DNA of 64,000 nucleotides from Chlorocebus sabaeus (Eukaryota; Chordata; Mammalia; Primates; Cercopithecidae): the NCBI RefSeq assembly GCF_047675955.1, contig NC_132918.1:87807139-87871138 (forward strand), written 5' to 3'. Made by a program: the position numbers and the translations under genes. Shown piece after piece: positions 41,081 through 52,481 of the stretch (position 1 is the stretch's first letter; every line of letters starts with the position of its first letter). Below the pieces are notes generated by a model. The model saw nothing but the letters and a program-made list of their open reading frames with translations. It did no database searches and had not been told where the DNA came from.

Positions 41081-41514
41081 TGTGAGGGGAAAATTACTAG
41101 GACTCTCCCGGGTGGTTCAAAAGGCCCTTCAGTAACTAGAAATGCCCTTGGGTACCGGATAGAGACACCACATGGTGCTGAAATAGAAAAACCACTGGTG
41201 CAGTAGATGAAGGTAGAGCTGAACGCATCTTACCACATATCCTAAACATTTCACTCATTTTCTTTTATATAATCATGATCCAAGTTTGTTTCTCATAAAA
41301 CTGAGGTGTGGGAATAATCCTTACCTGGCTTTCTGGCTGTTTGGATTTGGATAAAGAAAAGTTTACTCATTTATTACGCAAAACCCCACCTGTTTCTAAA
41401 AAGGATTTGAGGTCGTTTACAATAAAAAAGGTAAACAGAAACCAACCAAATGTATCACAAGGTAAGGGAGATAATTGTTTGCCTTCTGCACTAGCCCCCT
41501 AGGGTCTAAGGATC
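41081..41514. other. no recognised feature
   Basis: A 64-codon frame (41308-41502) is open but unrecognised. No repeat seen before the AluY. Confidence 0.4.
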
Positions 41515-41528
41515 AAAAGTTGCAAAGC

Positions 41529-41835
41529 CGGCCGGGCGCGGTGGCTCATGCCTGTAATCCCAGCACTTTGGGAGGCCGAGGCAGGCGGATCACAAGGTCA
41601 GGAGATCGAGACCATCCTGGCTAACATGGTGAAACCCCGTCTCTACTAAAAGAATACAAAAAACTAGCCGGGCAAGGTGGCGGGCACCTGTAGTCCCAGC
41701 TACTGGGGAGGTTGAGGCAGGAGAATGACGTGAACCCGGGAGGTGGAGCTTGCCGTGAGCCGAGATCTGGCCACTGCACTCCAGCCTGGGCCACAGAGCG
41801 AGACTCCGTCTCAAAATTTAAAAAAAAAATTTAAA
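41529..41835 (+). mobile_element. AluY of Old World monkey type, sense
   Basis: GGCCGGGCGCGGTGGCTCATGCC start, GATCACAAGGTCAGGAGATCGAGACCATCCTGGCTAACATGG (AluY left arm). The right arm reads ACTAGCCGGGCAAGGTGGCGGGC and GCCGAGATCTGGCCACTGC. GATCTGGCC is the CpG-decay form of GATCCGGCC. A 14-bp duplication AAAAGTTGCAAAGC lies at 41515-41528 and 41836-41849. Low divergence indicates a recent insertion. Confidence 0.95.
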
Positions 41836-41849
41836 AAAAGTTGCAAAGC

Positions 41850-42739
41850 TCTGACTTTATGGCTAAATATTTCAACACGGAGAAAAGAATCATGGGTGAA
41901 GGTAATGTTCCCTACGGGGGTGGCTAAAATTATGAAACAGAATCAGGTTCTAGATTTTCTCTGGGGTCATCTTTGGACAAGCCCCTCCCCCAGTCAGAAG
42001 AGCAAAACAATAGAAAATTAATAACTCAAAAGCAGAGAGGTCCCCACCCTACGTCTTTCAAAACAGCGGTCCCAGCCAAGGTTTCATTCACACACACATT
42101 AGCGGTGCCATTAGATCCTGACCTCTGTTCCCTTAGGAAGCTCAGCAAAAGTGATTCATTAGCTCCCCAGTAGCTTAGTCCAACAGATCCCAAATTTGGT
42201 GATACTCAGCAAAACACTAAATATAAAATTCACAAGTTTAGAAGACACACACCCCCAGGCAAGCAACTCAAAATGCTGCGCCCCTGCCTGTACACCCTTG
42301 TCCTCGACACCAATCAGCGTGGGGACTGCTCGTGTGCTACCCTCCCCACTGTCTCCAGAATGAAACCCTAGTCTACCCCGGCTCTATCTGCCTCCCTCCA
42401 CCTTGACAAGGGCTACAATAGAACGGTCGCCGTACACACAATTACTATTAGTACAATTACATTAGCGTTAAGTGATGGTTAACAATACCCAAGTGTGTCA
42501 CTTCCTATATTCCAAGGAGCATTTCTAGAATGACAGTACTCGACTGCACGGTCCCCTGGAAACTTCCCAACTTCATCACAGCACACACAGAGAGTGATAA
42601 TGTAATTTATAATATGTATATGATACTAGGGTGAAGGGGAAGAGGCTCCTCAGGGCCAGAAGTAACCAGTTGCAGGTCTCCACCCTCATTCTCTACCTAC
42701 AGCCCATCCCGACCCCAAACTGAAAAGCTCTGCCTAAGA
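41850..42739. other. no recognised feature
   Basis: No repeat or gene recognised in about 0.9 kb. Confidence 0.4.
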
Positions 42740-43290
42740 AACAAGTGAGTTCACCGCAACCTTCCCTTCTTCCCACTCCTACCATTCAGGCCACTTCACC
42801 ACCGGAGACACCAAGCAGCCTCTGTTGCGTCACTCTCTTGTTATCTTGTTATCCCTCCTCTACCACTGTCTGACCTGCTGTCCTAGTCTGAGGGCTTCAC
42901 TCCCTGGAAACAGAAGACTACCTTAGTGTATTTCTTTTTTTTTTTTTTTTAAGTCATAATCTCACTCTGTTGCCAGGCTGGAGTGCAGTGGGGAAGTCTC
43001 AACTCACTGCAATCTCTGCCTCTCGGGTTCAAGCAATTCTCCCGCCTCAGCCTCCTGACTAGCTGGCACTATAGGCGTCCGCCACCTCGCCCGGTAATTG
43101 TATTTTTAGTAGAGATGGGGTTTCACCGTTCACCAGGCGGGTCTCAAACTCCTGACCTCAGGTGATCCGCCTGCCTGGGCCAGCCAAAGTACTGGGCCTT
43201 AGTGCATTTATTCTCTTCACTTTCACACTGAGCACAATGCTTGCCTAGCACACTGAAAGTACTGTAAAAAATGTCCGTTGATTCCCAATG
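42740..43290 (+). mobile_element. LINE-2 3' end, split by an Alu
   Basis: Left of the Alu: CCTTCCCTTCTTCCCACTCCTACC and GGGCTTCACTCCCTGGAAAC. Right of it: CACTGAGCACAATGCTTGCCTAGCACACTGAAAGTACTGTAAAAAATGTCCGTTGATTCC, the L2 end (CAGTGCCTGGCACATAGTAGG...ATGTTTGTTGA). The Alu duplicates CCTTAGTG.ATTT from this L2. Confidence 0.5.
42936..43197 (-). mobile_element. Alu, antisense, missing its 5' end
   Basis: T-run, AATCTCACTCTGTTGCC, GCAGTGGGGAAGTCTCAAC, GGTAATTGTATTTTTAGTAGAGATGGGG, then stops at AAAGTACTGGG without the GGCGTGAGCC...GGCC end, so the insertion was 5' truncated. Flanked by CCTTAGTGTATTT and CCTTAGTGCATTT. Confidence 0.94.
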
Positions 43291-43389
43291 GAAATGAGTG
43301 GTAGTGTCTACTCAAAGACCAAAGACGGGTACAAGAGGAAGTGAATGGGAAAGGCACAAAGAAGCATCCAGGGGGTCTAGCAGTTTCTC

Positions 43390-43512
43390 TCCATAGACCT
43401 GAGTAGTAGTAGTTACACAAGTGTATACTGTGTAAAAACTTACTGGGCTGTACATAAAAATTTTGCCGTTTACTATGCAAAAGTTGTACCTCAGTAAAAA
43501 AAGAAGAAAAAG
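43390..43512 (+). mobile_element. Old LINE-1 (L1M) 3' end
   Basis: GAGTAGTAGTAGTTACACAAGTGTATACTGTGTAAAAACTTACTGGGCTGTACATAAAAATTTTGCCGTTTACTATGC...GTACCTCAGTAAAAAAAG is the L1M terminal pattern (GGTTACACAGGTGTATAC...CATCGAGCTGTACACTTAA...TATACCTCAATAAA). Confidence 0.68.
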
Positions 43513-43819
43513 CATTTGTTGAATGAATGGCTGAACAAAGGAATAAATGAGTCAGAACCACAGCTAGAATCAAGGTCCATTCCCCAAAGCTCTATCACTA
43601 ACAATGACTAGGATACCTTATAGAACTTAAGCTGATAACACTAATGAACCTCACACTGTCTTATGTTTTAAAAAAATGTATCCACAAACATCAAAATTTA
43701 CCTAAACGATGTCACTAACTCCCAGTTTCCCTATTCCAGCCCTATCCCCACCACTTACTTTATTATCCTGAATGTATAGTTGCTTATCCAGTGCTTCCCA
43801 TCAAAACACTCTTAAAAAT

Positions 43820-44325
43820 AACTTTTTATGGACTGTCTGTGCTAGATATCCTGTGTGCCCCTTCATATTCACTTCCCCCCAGCTCCTTGCCCTGGAAAGC
43901 TGACCTCTACAGACTGCACTGAGACTCTCTAGCTTGCTGGCTTCCAGTAGGGTCCAGTCAGTAGGGAGCACAGCAGAAAAACAGAGAAAGATTCGAGGAA
44001 GACAGGAACGTAAGCTTGGAGCATCCATTCTCCTAACTCCTCTGCAAGGTCAATTGGGATGGCTGCTTTCCTCAACCAGTCTCTCAACGCATCCATTCTA
44101 CCAAATGATCTTCAGGGTTTCAGAAATCTCTCCCTCCCCTGGCTGTGAGGCCTAGGGGTGCTTTACAGCCACTGCATTGACGATGCACCATCCTGGTGGT
44201 TTCCTTTCACCCCAACCACACCTTCGTAAACTGTCCCTTTAAAAAAAAAAAAAAAAAACTCTTCTATTTATCCTAATTTGGGTGTGCCACCTGACTTCTA
44301 CTGAGAACCCGACTGAAACAGTGAT
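43820..44325 (+). mobile_element. old interspersed repeat, class unresolved
   Basis: GCTGGCTTCCAGTAGGGTCCAGTCAGTAGGGAGCACAG, AAACTGTCCCTTTA and TTTGGGTGTGCCACCTGACTTCTACTGAGAACCCGACTGAAACAG resemble, in order, a dispersed mammalian repeat that I recall but cannot name reliably. An 18-base A-run interrupts it at 44240-44257. Confidence 0.4.
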
Positions 44326-44379
44326 TAACAAACAGAAAGCAGTTATGTTACATCTGCAACATGGAAAGACCATGCTACA

Positions 44380-44590
44380 CCATGTTTACTGCCTCCACTG
44401 CAATTTTTATTGGTCATTATTTATTACTTAATGTGTAATGCATGCAGCCATTCCCCTACTCTCCAAGTGTCAGTTTCCTGAGGACTGACACTACTATAAA
44501 TCTTAATATCCTTCAGATTACCTGGCATCTAGAAGATACTCTGCTGTTTGCTGAACGAATGGATGAATGGACGAATAAACAGCATGGTAA
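44380..44590 (+). mobile_element. possible LINE-2 3' end
   Basis: CATTCCCCTACTCTCCAAGTGTCAG...TCCTTCAGATTACCTGGCATCTAGAAGATACTCTGCTGTTTGCTGAACGAATGGATGAATGGACG resembles the L2 tail with its GAATGAATGAA-like end. Confidence 0.48.
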
Positions 44591-45169
44591 AATCTATGGT
44601 GAAAGAAAAAAGTTAGAAAAGAGAATATAAATCAGGATTGCCATATGGATGCGTAGAGAAAAGGATTAAAAGAACATAAAGCTTGAATTTTTCTTGTTGT
44701 TGTTGTTTTAGAAAGACTGTAGGTGGATTTTTTAATTTTTCATTGAATTTGCTATGTTTATACAGCAATAATACTTTAAAAAGAAAATATTTTGTGTCCC
44801 TGAAATCTGGAATGAAATGGAAATGTAGTAAATATGCATATATACATTTAATGGATGTACAAATGGAATACTAAACTTTTTTTAGAGACAACCAAATGAT
44901 TAAATATTAACACTTTCCCTCTGTACCTAGCTATTAAAGAGTAATTAAGACTTTCCACGGCGTTAAGCAGCCACTTGCCTAACAAAGTTGCCATAATCAT
45001 ATTAAGACAGGGCAGGTGGAATCAAGTGAGATTACCTGGATTTATGGCCCACATTTTTATTATCAGCAGTTCTTCCCAAGCAAGGGACAACATGGCTACA
45101 TACACTCAATTCTACACATTTTTCAGAGGTCACTAAACCAACAATAGAAGTGGAAGTACTCCCAGACAG
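44591..45169. other. no recognised feature
   Basis: AT-rich sequence with a short TTG run at 44695-44709. Nothing else recognised. Confidence 0.4.
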
Positions 45170-45330
45170 ATGCTGAAGACGTAGGTACTTGTCCCAGATT
45201 AACCAGGAGGTACCTATGTGCCCCTAAGCCAGTTATTCCAGCTCTCTCGAGTCCACTTTCCTCATGCGTAAACTAACAGTCCCTTGCCAAACCACAAATC
45301 CCTACAGTTCTGACACTTTCTGCTCACTAC
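45170..45330 (+). mobile_element. possible MIR element
   Basis: GTAGGTACTTGTCCCAGATTAACC...CCCCTAAGCCAGTTATTCCAGCTCTCTCGAGTCCACTTTCCTCATGCGTAAACTAACAG parallels the MIR order (GGGCAAGTTACTTAACCTCTCTGAGCCTCAGTTTCCTCATCTGTAAAATG). Confidence 0.48.
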
Positions 45331-45439
45331 CTCCAGTGTGAAGACATCCAATGGCAATGGTAGAAAGTCAATAAAATTCCTTGGATGTTCCCCCAGGCCC
45401 TGCCAACTCAGCAGTCCCCAATGCCAAACTCTATCTCAT

Positions 45440-46265
45440 CCTGCAACCTGCTTCCTTTGGCTGTCTGTAGTCCTTTCCTGAGAATGACCCCACCACGCAT
45501 CCTTGCGCCCAAGACAGAAACATGGCTGTCATCTTGAATTTATTTCTGCCTTTGTCCTTACGACCCACATCAAAACAACTCTGCTCACTTTGCCTTCTAA
45601 TTAGCTCTTGAATCTGTCTAGTTTTCTCCGTAATTGCTGCTCTTACTCCAGTTCAGGCTTCCTGGATTATTGCAGCAATCTTTTCTCCTGGACTATGTCA
45701 ACACTTTCCTAACTGGTCTTCTTCGTTAGTCCATTCCACCCCTTCTCAACCTTGTGGCCACAGTGGTTGGTCTTCCGAAAGGGCATTTCACTTCCTCACT
45801 TAAAACACCGCGATAGACACTGCCCTTAGGATAGCGCCCTACCTCCTAAGGCTGATGTTTTATGATCTAGCCCCTGCTCCCTCTCACTTCTTGACACTCC
45901 CCCAGTTATACTAAGCTTCCTGTGGCTCCCCCAGGAGCCATGTTTTCCCTGGGCTCATAGCCTTTGAACATAATATGTTCTCTGGCTACAATGCTCTCTC
46001 TTTCCCACTCCTTCCTCCCTTTTGGTCTGGCTACCTCCTACCACTGTTCCTTCAGGCTCCGGCTTTCTCTAAAAACTTCCTTACAGGCTCCAAAGTGAGT
46101 TGGATGCTCTTCCTATGTGCTCCCATGGCACCTGCTATTTAATACCCAGAATTCTAAGTCTGCTAGTTGAGTGAAATGATGAGCCACCCTCTGCCCCTGA
46201 GTTTGGATTTTAGAACAGCATCTGCCCACAGTGAGTAATTAATATATGCTTATGGGTGGAATGTA
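45440..46265 (+). mobile_element. LINE-2, long ORF2-end and 3' UTR segment
   Basis: The best L2 copy of the window. Ordered matches include GAATCTGTCTAGTTTTCTCCG, CTCCAGTTCAGGCTTCCTGGATTATTGCAGCAATC, AAAGGGCATTTCACTTCCTCACTTAAAACACC, CACTGCCCTTAGGATAG, TTTTATGATCTAGCCCCTGC, CATAGCCTTTGAACATAATATGTTC, CTACAATGCTCTCTCTTTCCC, CTACCACTGTTCCTTCAGGCTCCGGC, and a TTATGGGTGGAATGTATGAAAG end. Many substitutions and indels; no open frame survives. Confidence 0.78.
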
Positions 46266-47774
46266 TGAAAGAGAAGGAGAGAAACAGGAATAAAGGAACG
46301 GAAGAAAAGCAATGGATTTCTAAGCAATCCCAAGACCCCATACTACAACAGGATTTGTGTCAGCCAGGGCCTGAAGGATTCCACAGAAACCATGGCTGAA
46401 CACATACTTTCTTCGTTTATTTAATTTAAAAGATGGAAGAAATTCCTGGAGGTTACCATCTCCTATGTTGCATTTAAATTGTATTACCCTCTCAAATCAT
46501 TCAAGATGATTCTGAGCTCATTAAAACAAACAAACACACAAAAAAGCTCATAACTCTCTAGGTCATAATTTGAGAAAAAATATGAAGTTAAACTTTCAAA
46601 AGAATAAAATCCGACAATCATTTTGAGTGTTCAAACCATTTCAAACTAGTTACCCTTCACCACGCAGGTCATGCGTATCCTTTAACAATATCTGAAATTC
46701 TGTTCATGCCAGTCCCACTTCTCTACCCTGAGCTCTGCCCGTCGTGTCTATCAACTCATCCACAATGGCCTCCTTGGCCACCAGTGTCAGTGACACTACA
46801 GTTATCTCACTGTTCTCCCACAAGACCTCATCTAGAGGCTTTCCCACGGTGTACTGTATATTCATAATTATATATTTGACATACATATTGTACAACACGT
46901 ATCTGTAGTTACTCAGCTCAAGGAATCTAGCTCAAACTCCTATACAATGTGTCTTTATGAATAAGTAATAGCTTAGTGACACCAAATTACTCAGATTGGG
47001 GCTGAGGATCTAGCAAACGCACATGCAAGTACTGCAGACTGATATACGTGTTCTGCACACCTTTGTGTCCAGAAGTTGCCATGTATAAATTCTGATGGGC
47101 ATTTCTGTTGTCAGAACTTGAAAGTGCCAAAGACACAAGGGGTTAGGGATTTGCGGGTTCCCAAATAAATCATTACTCTCCTTTCACATGAACCTGTTAT
47201 TGAAAAAGAAAAAAAAAAAAGAATCATTGAGAGGCAGCGATGGTGGGATAAGCCATATACTAGGCAGAAACTGCCCCTACGAAACATCTTCAAGCAATTC
47301 TTCCTCTTATCCTCACCTCAACACCCAAAAAAGGAGAGAGCGACAAAATGACTCCAAAAGGCTTGACTCCGTGGTGTATTATCTACTTACGAGTTCTCTT
47401 CCCCCAGGCAAATTCAGTGGCAGGACAAGTCATTTAAAAAGTGGACACAGATGAACGCCTTTATAGACCTCTCTCCCCTTAGAGAGAAAATTGGAGAAGA
47501 AATAAAAAGCTTAACAATTTCTATGGTATTAGGTTTTTGCCTATTACTTTCAATAGAATAAAGACTTATTCAGCAGCATCTTCTGGTCTAGTTTGCCCTT
47601 TCATGAAAAATTAACTTTTTTATAGCCTTAAAAAACATCCATTAAGCAAGTGAGGTCTTTGAATGTGTCGGCACTTCTATAAGCTATGTCTTGCGGACCT
47701 GACTGTGAAGATCGCAATTCTACTTTTCTGTCCTCGCCAACATGCTAGCCATGGGATGGGCACTTTGTGCTGAA
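46266..47774. other. no recognised feature
   Basis: About 1.5 kb of AT-rich sequence with an A-run at 47207-47220. Short open frames only. Confidence 0.4.
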
Positions 47775-48110
47775 GAGCAAGGTGCGGGGGCTCAGGGCTA
47801 TAACCCCAGCACTTTGGGAGGCCAAGGTGAGCGAATCGCTTGAGGTCAGGATTTTGAGATCGGCCTGGCCAACGTAGTGAAACCTGGTCTGTACTAAAAA
47901 TACAAAAATTAGCTGGGCGTGGTGGTGCACACCTGTAATGCCAGCTACTGGGGAGGCTGAGGCAGGAGAAATCGCTTGAACCCGGGACGCGGGGTTTGCA
48001 GTGAGTCAAGGCTGTGCCACTGCACTCCAGCCTGGGCTATGGAGGAACACTCTGTCTCTCAAAAAAAAAAAAAAAAAAGAAAAGAAAAAAGAAGAAGAAG
48101 AAGAAGAAAG
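47775..48110 (+). mobile_element. Alu (AluS/J-like), sense
   Basis: Diverged 5' end (AAGGTGCGGGGGCTCAGGGC), then CCCAGCACTTTGGGAGGCC, TTAGCTGGGCGTGGTGG, GCCACTGCACTCCAGCC and a tail of A18 followed by AAAG and GAA units (48061-48110). Confidence 0.94.
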
Positions 48111-49164
48111 AATCACCATGTCAGCGTAATTCTAAAGGCGCCCCCACTCTCCTCCAAAAGACAGAAAGAGGTGCTCAAGAAGCAATGGTCAAACTTCTGC
48201 AGGCGTTCCTTATCTCCCTAAAATTCACACTGATTCTAAAATCCACACAGCAGGGGCTGGTTAAGGCTCAAGGTTAAAAGCTCCAAATTAAACTGAGCTT
48301 CATGGGCTAGAAGGAAAGATCAAAAATCTCTTTCTCTGCCTCCAGTGGTACTTTGTAATAAAGAGAAGAGATTCCAAGGGACCAGACAGCACCTGTGGCT
48401 CTCTTCACACCGATGTCACCAGCACCACAGCCTTCAAGTGAAGGGTGAAGGTCTGCAAGGGGACTCTGAGAAGATGGAGAGCCAGGTCCACCGATACTCC
48501 CAGTATTAACCACAGACACAAAGCATTCGAGCAAATGCAGTGACTAGAACAAACCCCCGCCGGGTCTCAAGGCCTGAACTGTGTCTTCATACTCCCATCG
48601 TCACATTCCTTTCTAGGTGATTCGTGAGATTACAATTTCCCCTAGAATTTAAAAAGTGATTGGAGAGGCTGTACAAATAGAGGGCTTCCCAGAAGACACC
48701 ATTCATTGAGTGGCAGGTTGGAAGCAGGAAGGGGCAGAGAAGGGGATATCTGTTGGAGGCCAAAAAAGAAAAATCTTTCTTAATCAACTTTTAGGCAGAA
48801 GCTTTCAATTGTTCTAGAGAAATTTCTCCCAAAACAGATAAATCTTTCATTGATTAATGTCATAAACAATTAAAATGGATTTTTATTACAGAGAATACCC
48901 ATAGCAAGAAAACCTTTTAAGCTTTTCCTTAAAACCACAAAGCAGTCAACTTCAGCACCTTGCCCAAGGCCAAATTCCTCAAATGCCAAACCTCTGACAG
49001 GGAGTAGACAAGGAGAGGATGAGCTCGCTCTGAGAAGAGGAATGGACCGGCAGATCCTCAGCTTCCCAGGACTCCACCAGCTCCCAGGACTACTCCAGCA
49101 AGAGAAATGGCAGGATTTCTTGCCTCACCAATGGCTAGTCAACCACTCCAGAAACAAACAATAA
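48111..49164. other. no recognised feature
   Basis: Non-repeat sequence without a recognisable exon. Short open frames lack domains. Confidence 0.4.
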
Positions 49165-49485
49165 GGCCGGGCGCGGTGGCTCACATCTGTAATCCCAGCA
49201 CTTTGGGAGGCCAATGCAGGTGGATCACAAGATCAGGAGTTCGAGACCAGCCTGACCAACACAGTGAAACCCCGTCTCTACTAAAAATACAAAATTAGTA
49301 TTTAGCCAGGCGTGGTGGCAGGTGCCTGTAATTCTGGCTACTCGGGAGGCTGAGGCAGCACAATTGCTTAAACCCAAGAGGCGGAGGTTGCAGTGAGCAG
49401 AGGTCACGCCATTGCACTCCAGCCTGGGTGACAACGCAAGACTCCATCTCAAAACAACAACAACAACAACAACAACAACAAAAAC
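49165..49485 (+). mobile_element. Alu (AluS-like), sense, with (CAA)n tail
   Basis: GGCCGGGCGCGGTGGCTCACATC start, a small insertion TTAGTATTTAGCC at the linker, right arm GAGGTCACGCCATTGCACTCC, and a tail of nine or so CAA units (49456-49482). Confidence 0.95.
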
Positions 49486-49489
49486 CACA

Positions 49490-49989
49490 ATAGAATCCAC
49501 TGCTGCAGGTTGGATTCTTCAGAAGCAGATGCTGAGACAAAGTTTGAGGTTCAAGATATTTATTAGAAGAACTACCCTTTTAAAGGAAGCAGGATGAGGC
49601 AGAGAAAGCAACCCACGAAAGCCTCAATGGGGTGTCTGGTGTCCAGTAAGCCTTAATACTCCAACCTTGCCTGTCACCAGATGTCTCCAGATGTAAGTCC
49701 CCCAGGAAAAGCATGGCCTAGGGCGAGGAGCTCTCAGAGGTGACGGATCCTCATGGAGCTGACAGGGAGCAGAAGGCTGTCTGCAGAGTGCACTACCTGC
49801 AACTGTCAGCAAGCCCTCCCTCAAAGGGAGCCAGGCTGGCACATCTCTGCAGTTAGCACGTCCACCTGTTCCAAAGACATAACCTGTCTTTAGATTTACA
49901 GTGAAGTTTAAGAAGATTAAAAGTTTAAGTTACGTTACTGGGAATTTACTAATATGAATAAAATACAAACCAATAGGAAATATTTGCAT
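49490..49989. other. unassigned; possible old LTR
   Basis: GGTTGGATTCTTCAGAAGCAGATGCTGAGAC...CAAGATATTTATTAGAAGAAC recalls the start of an old mammalian repeat (GTGGATTCTCCAGAAGCAGA...TGATTTATTGGGAAG), but I cannot confirm the family. Confidence 0.3.
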
Positions 49990-50310
49990 TAGTGCTTAAG
50001 ATGACAATCATTTTTCAGATTATAGAAAAATCAAGTGCAAGAAAATTTTGCTCTTCCCACTTACTGAAAATTATAAGGAACAGACACACACACACGTCTG
50101 TATATAGATATACATGTATATATTTATACACACGTCTGTATATAGATATACATGTATATATTTATACACACGTCTGTATATATAGATGTACGTATTTATA
50201 TAGAAGATGGTCTGGATGTTCCGAAAATTGTTCACAGTAATTATCTCTAGGTGCTATGATTTCAGAAAGATTTTGCTTTCATTTTAATATCCTTCAGTAT
50301 TAACTGCATT
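49990..50310 (+). mobile_element. possible old LINE-1 (L1M) 3' segment
   Basis: GATGGTCTGGATGTTCCGAAAATTGTTCACAGTAATTATCTCTAGGTGCTATGATTTCAG...TTTTAATATCCTTCAGTATTAACTGC parallels the L1M pattern (ATACACCAAAATGTTAACAGTGGTTATCTCTGGGTGG...TATGGGTGATTTTAATTTTC). The TA-rich part upstream has expanded into a tandem repeat. Confidence 0.55.
50091..50207. repeat. 38-bp tandem repeat, about three copies
   Basis: CGTCTG recurs at 50095, 50133 and 50171, each followed by TATATAGATATACATG or a close variant; period exactly 38 bp for the first two copies. The third copy is diverged (TATATATAGATGTACG). Confidence 0.95.
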
Positions 50311-51194
50311 TTTGGTAGCAAGTTATCTGTCTTTGTAAACAGAAACAAAGATACAAACTTAAAACAAAAGCATCCGTTATCCCCTCTGGAGGACTTCTAT
50401 ATCCCACCCACGAATCCAGCTGAGAACCAGCATTATGGAGGAAGGACCCCAAAACTAGACAAAAGTCTTGCATCCAACAGTGAATCACCACGAGAACAAA
50501 GGCTAATGATTGGTGGCTCTGCAGCTCTGTTTCTGAGGCAGGGGGAACCTAGAAGATCCCTATGGCTCCTTCCAGCTCGATGTTTTAGGGTTCTAAAACA
50601 AATGGCAGCCACCTTCCCTCCCCATTTTTTTTTGTAATGAGAAGCTAAATTTAACTGACACACACACAAAATACCCTAAACGTATAGCGTTACTCAGAAA
50701 ACTGTACTGACAGCTATGAAGTTTGAGCTGTCTACCAGTTACCAAAACCCTTCTGGGAAAACAGCAGCCTCGCTGGCAGGTCTTTGTCTCAGAAGCTGCG
50801 GAAGCTTCTGTCACAAACTGGCCAAATCAAGAGAAATAAGCTCTTCGGTACCTGTGGAGGCCAAGAAAGGAAGGCTTCTGGAGAAACCTGGCAGCACTGG
50901 CCAAAGACGGCCCGTCATGTCAGACGGCCAACACAAAATTCCTGTGAAATGTTATCACTAGGGATATCACTATAAATGCCACATGAACAAAACAAAGTGG
51001 CATCAATGTTTATCTGTTCTTGTCCCCAAAAGTATTGGGCTCTGGTTGTCATTCTCTGTGATATTTGCATTTTATCCCAGTCTTATAAACACTGGGATCC
51101 AAAGGAACGGTGAGCCAAAAAGGATGATTCCTCTGGCTTATCCCACAATAAAACATTTCCCAAAGGGAACTCTTGCCTGGCTACTTCCTTCACA
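50311..51194. other. no recognised feature
   Basis: No repeat or gene recognised. An 81-codon plus-strand frame (50716-50961) has no domain. Confidence 0.4.
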
Positions 51195-51580
51195 GGATGG
51201 AATAGCCTCTGAAGTCCTTGAGGGCAAGGGTCGTCTGTTATTCAGTTATGTATGTCTAATGTCTACCCTAAGACTTGGCACAAAACTGACATTCAGTAAT
51301 TTTTTTTTTAGACGGAATTTCACTCTTGTTGCCCAGGCTGGAGTGTAATGGCGCAATCTCGGCTCACTGCAACCTCCACCTCCTGGGTTCAAGCAATTCT
51401 CCTGCTAATTTTGTATTTTTAGTAGAGACAGGGTTTCTCCATGTTGGTTAGGTTGGTCTCGAACTCTTGACCTCAGGTCCGCCTGCCCTGGCCTCCCAAA
51501 GTGCTAGGATTACAGGCATGAGCCACTGCGCCCTGCACATTCAGTAATTATTAAACAAAATGGCCAAATGAATGAATGTG
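51195..51580 (+). mobile_element. LINE-2 3' end, split by an Alu
   Basis: GGATGGAATAGCCTCTGAAGTCCTTGAGGGCAAGGGTCGTCTGTTATTCAG...GACTTGGCACAAAACTGACATTCAGTAATT, then beyond the Alu TATTAAACAAAATGGCCAAATGAATGAATG, reconstructs an L2 terminus. Confidence 0.65.
51302..51536 (-). mobile_element. Alu, antisense, with internal deletion
   Basis: T-run, GACGGAATTTCACTCTTGTTGCCC, then a jump from CAATTCTCCTG straight to CTAATTTTGTATTTTTAG, removing about 50 bp of the right arm start. It ends at GAGCCACTGCGCCCTGC. ACATTCAGTAATT duplicated at 51289-51301 and 51537-51549. Confidence 0.95.
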
Positions 51581-51901
51581 TATGCTCCTTGGCTAAATGC
51601 AGTGACACTAAGGATAAGACGAAACACCATGCAACACCTGGAAATAAGGCAAAAGGCAGGCAGCATGTCCTTTCAATGCCATACTGGTGTACTGTCTAAT
51701 AGGTGCACCCAAGGGTTATCTGATTCTCTAGGAGATGATGCACCTGTGTTTCACTGACCGTTTACCATTGGTTACGGTTCAGACTTTATGAAGTTACATG
51801 TTAACTTGGAGATTTTTATCCATTATAGATGTATATGATTTCTCTGCCTGGTAGAAATAAGATCCCCAGATGTTACTGGTTTATTGCCCTACAGGACATT
51901 A
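51581..51901. other. no recognised feature
   Basis: Unassigned sequence between two Alus. Confidence 0.4.
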
Positions 51902-51910
51902 ACCAGTTTC

Positions 51911-52470
51911 CTTTTTTTTTGAGATGGAATTTCACTTTTGTCACCCAGCACCCAGGATGGAGTGCAATGGTGCGATCTCGACTCACTGCAACCTCCGCCT
52001 CCCGGGTTCAAGCGACTTTCCTGCCTCAGCCTCCTGAGTAGCTGGGACTACAGGCGCCGCCACCTCACCCAGCTAATTTTTGTTTTTTTAGTAGAGATGG
52101 GGATTCACCACATTGGCCAGGCTGGTCTCAAACTCCTGACCTCAGGTGATCCACCCGCCTCAGCCTCCCAAAGTGCTGAGATTACAGGCATGAGCCACCA
52201 CACCCGGCTAATTTTTGTATTTTTAGTAGAAATGGGGTTTCACCATGTTGGCCAGGCTGGTCTCGAACTACTGACCTTAGGTAATCCACCCGCCTCAGCC
52301 TCCCAAAGTGCTGGGATTACAGGCATGAGCCATCATGCCCAGCTAATTTTAGTAGAGATGGGGTTTCACCATGTTGGCCAGGCTGGTCTCGAACTCCTGA
52401 CCTCAAGTAATCCACCTGTCTTGGCCTCCCAAAGTGCCGGGATGACAGGCGCAAGCCCGCGTGCCCGGCC
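51911..52470 (-). mobile_element. Expanded Alu: one right arm plus three left arms
   Basis: The antisense right arm (51911-52073) is followed by three successive antisense left-arm units starting with TAATTTT at 52074, 52209 and 52344 (135, 135 and 127 bp), each carrying GGGG.TTCACCA..TTGGCCAGGCTGGTCTC and ending GAGCC...GCCC.GC. A single pair of ACCAGTTTC repeats (51902-51910, 52473-52481) bounds the whole block, so it behaves as one insertion. The plus strand stays open through most of it, purely because the antisense Alu repeats keep one frame clear. Confidence 0.93.
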
Positions 52471-52481
52471 TGACCAGTTTC

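Noticed and set aside
44240..44257. A-run as the tail of a processed pseudogene
   Set aside because: The upstream sequence shows no open frame or recognisable gene and no flanking duplication; the run sits inside a probable old interspersed repeat.
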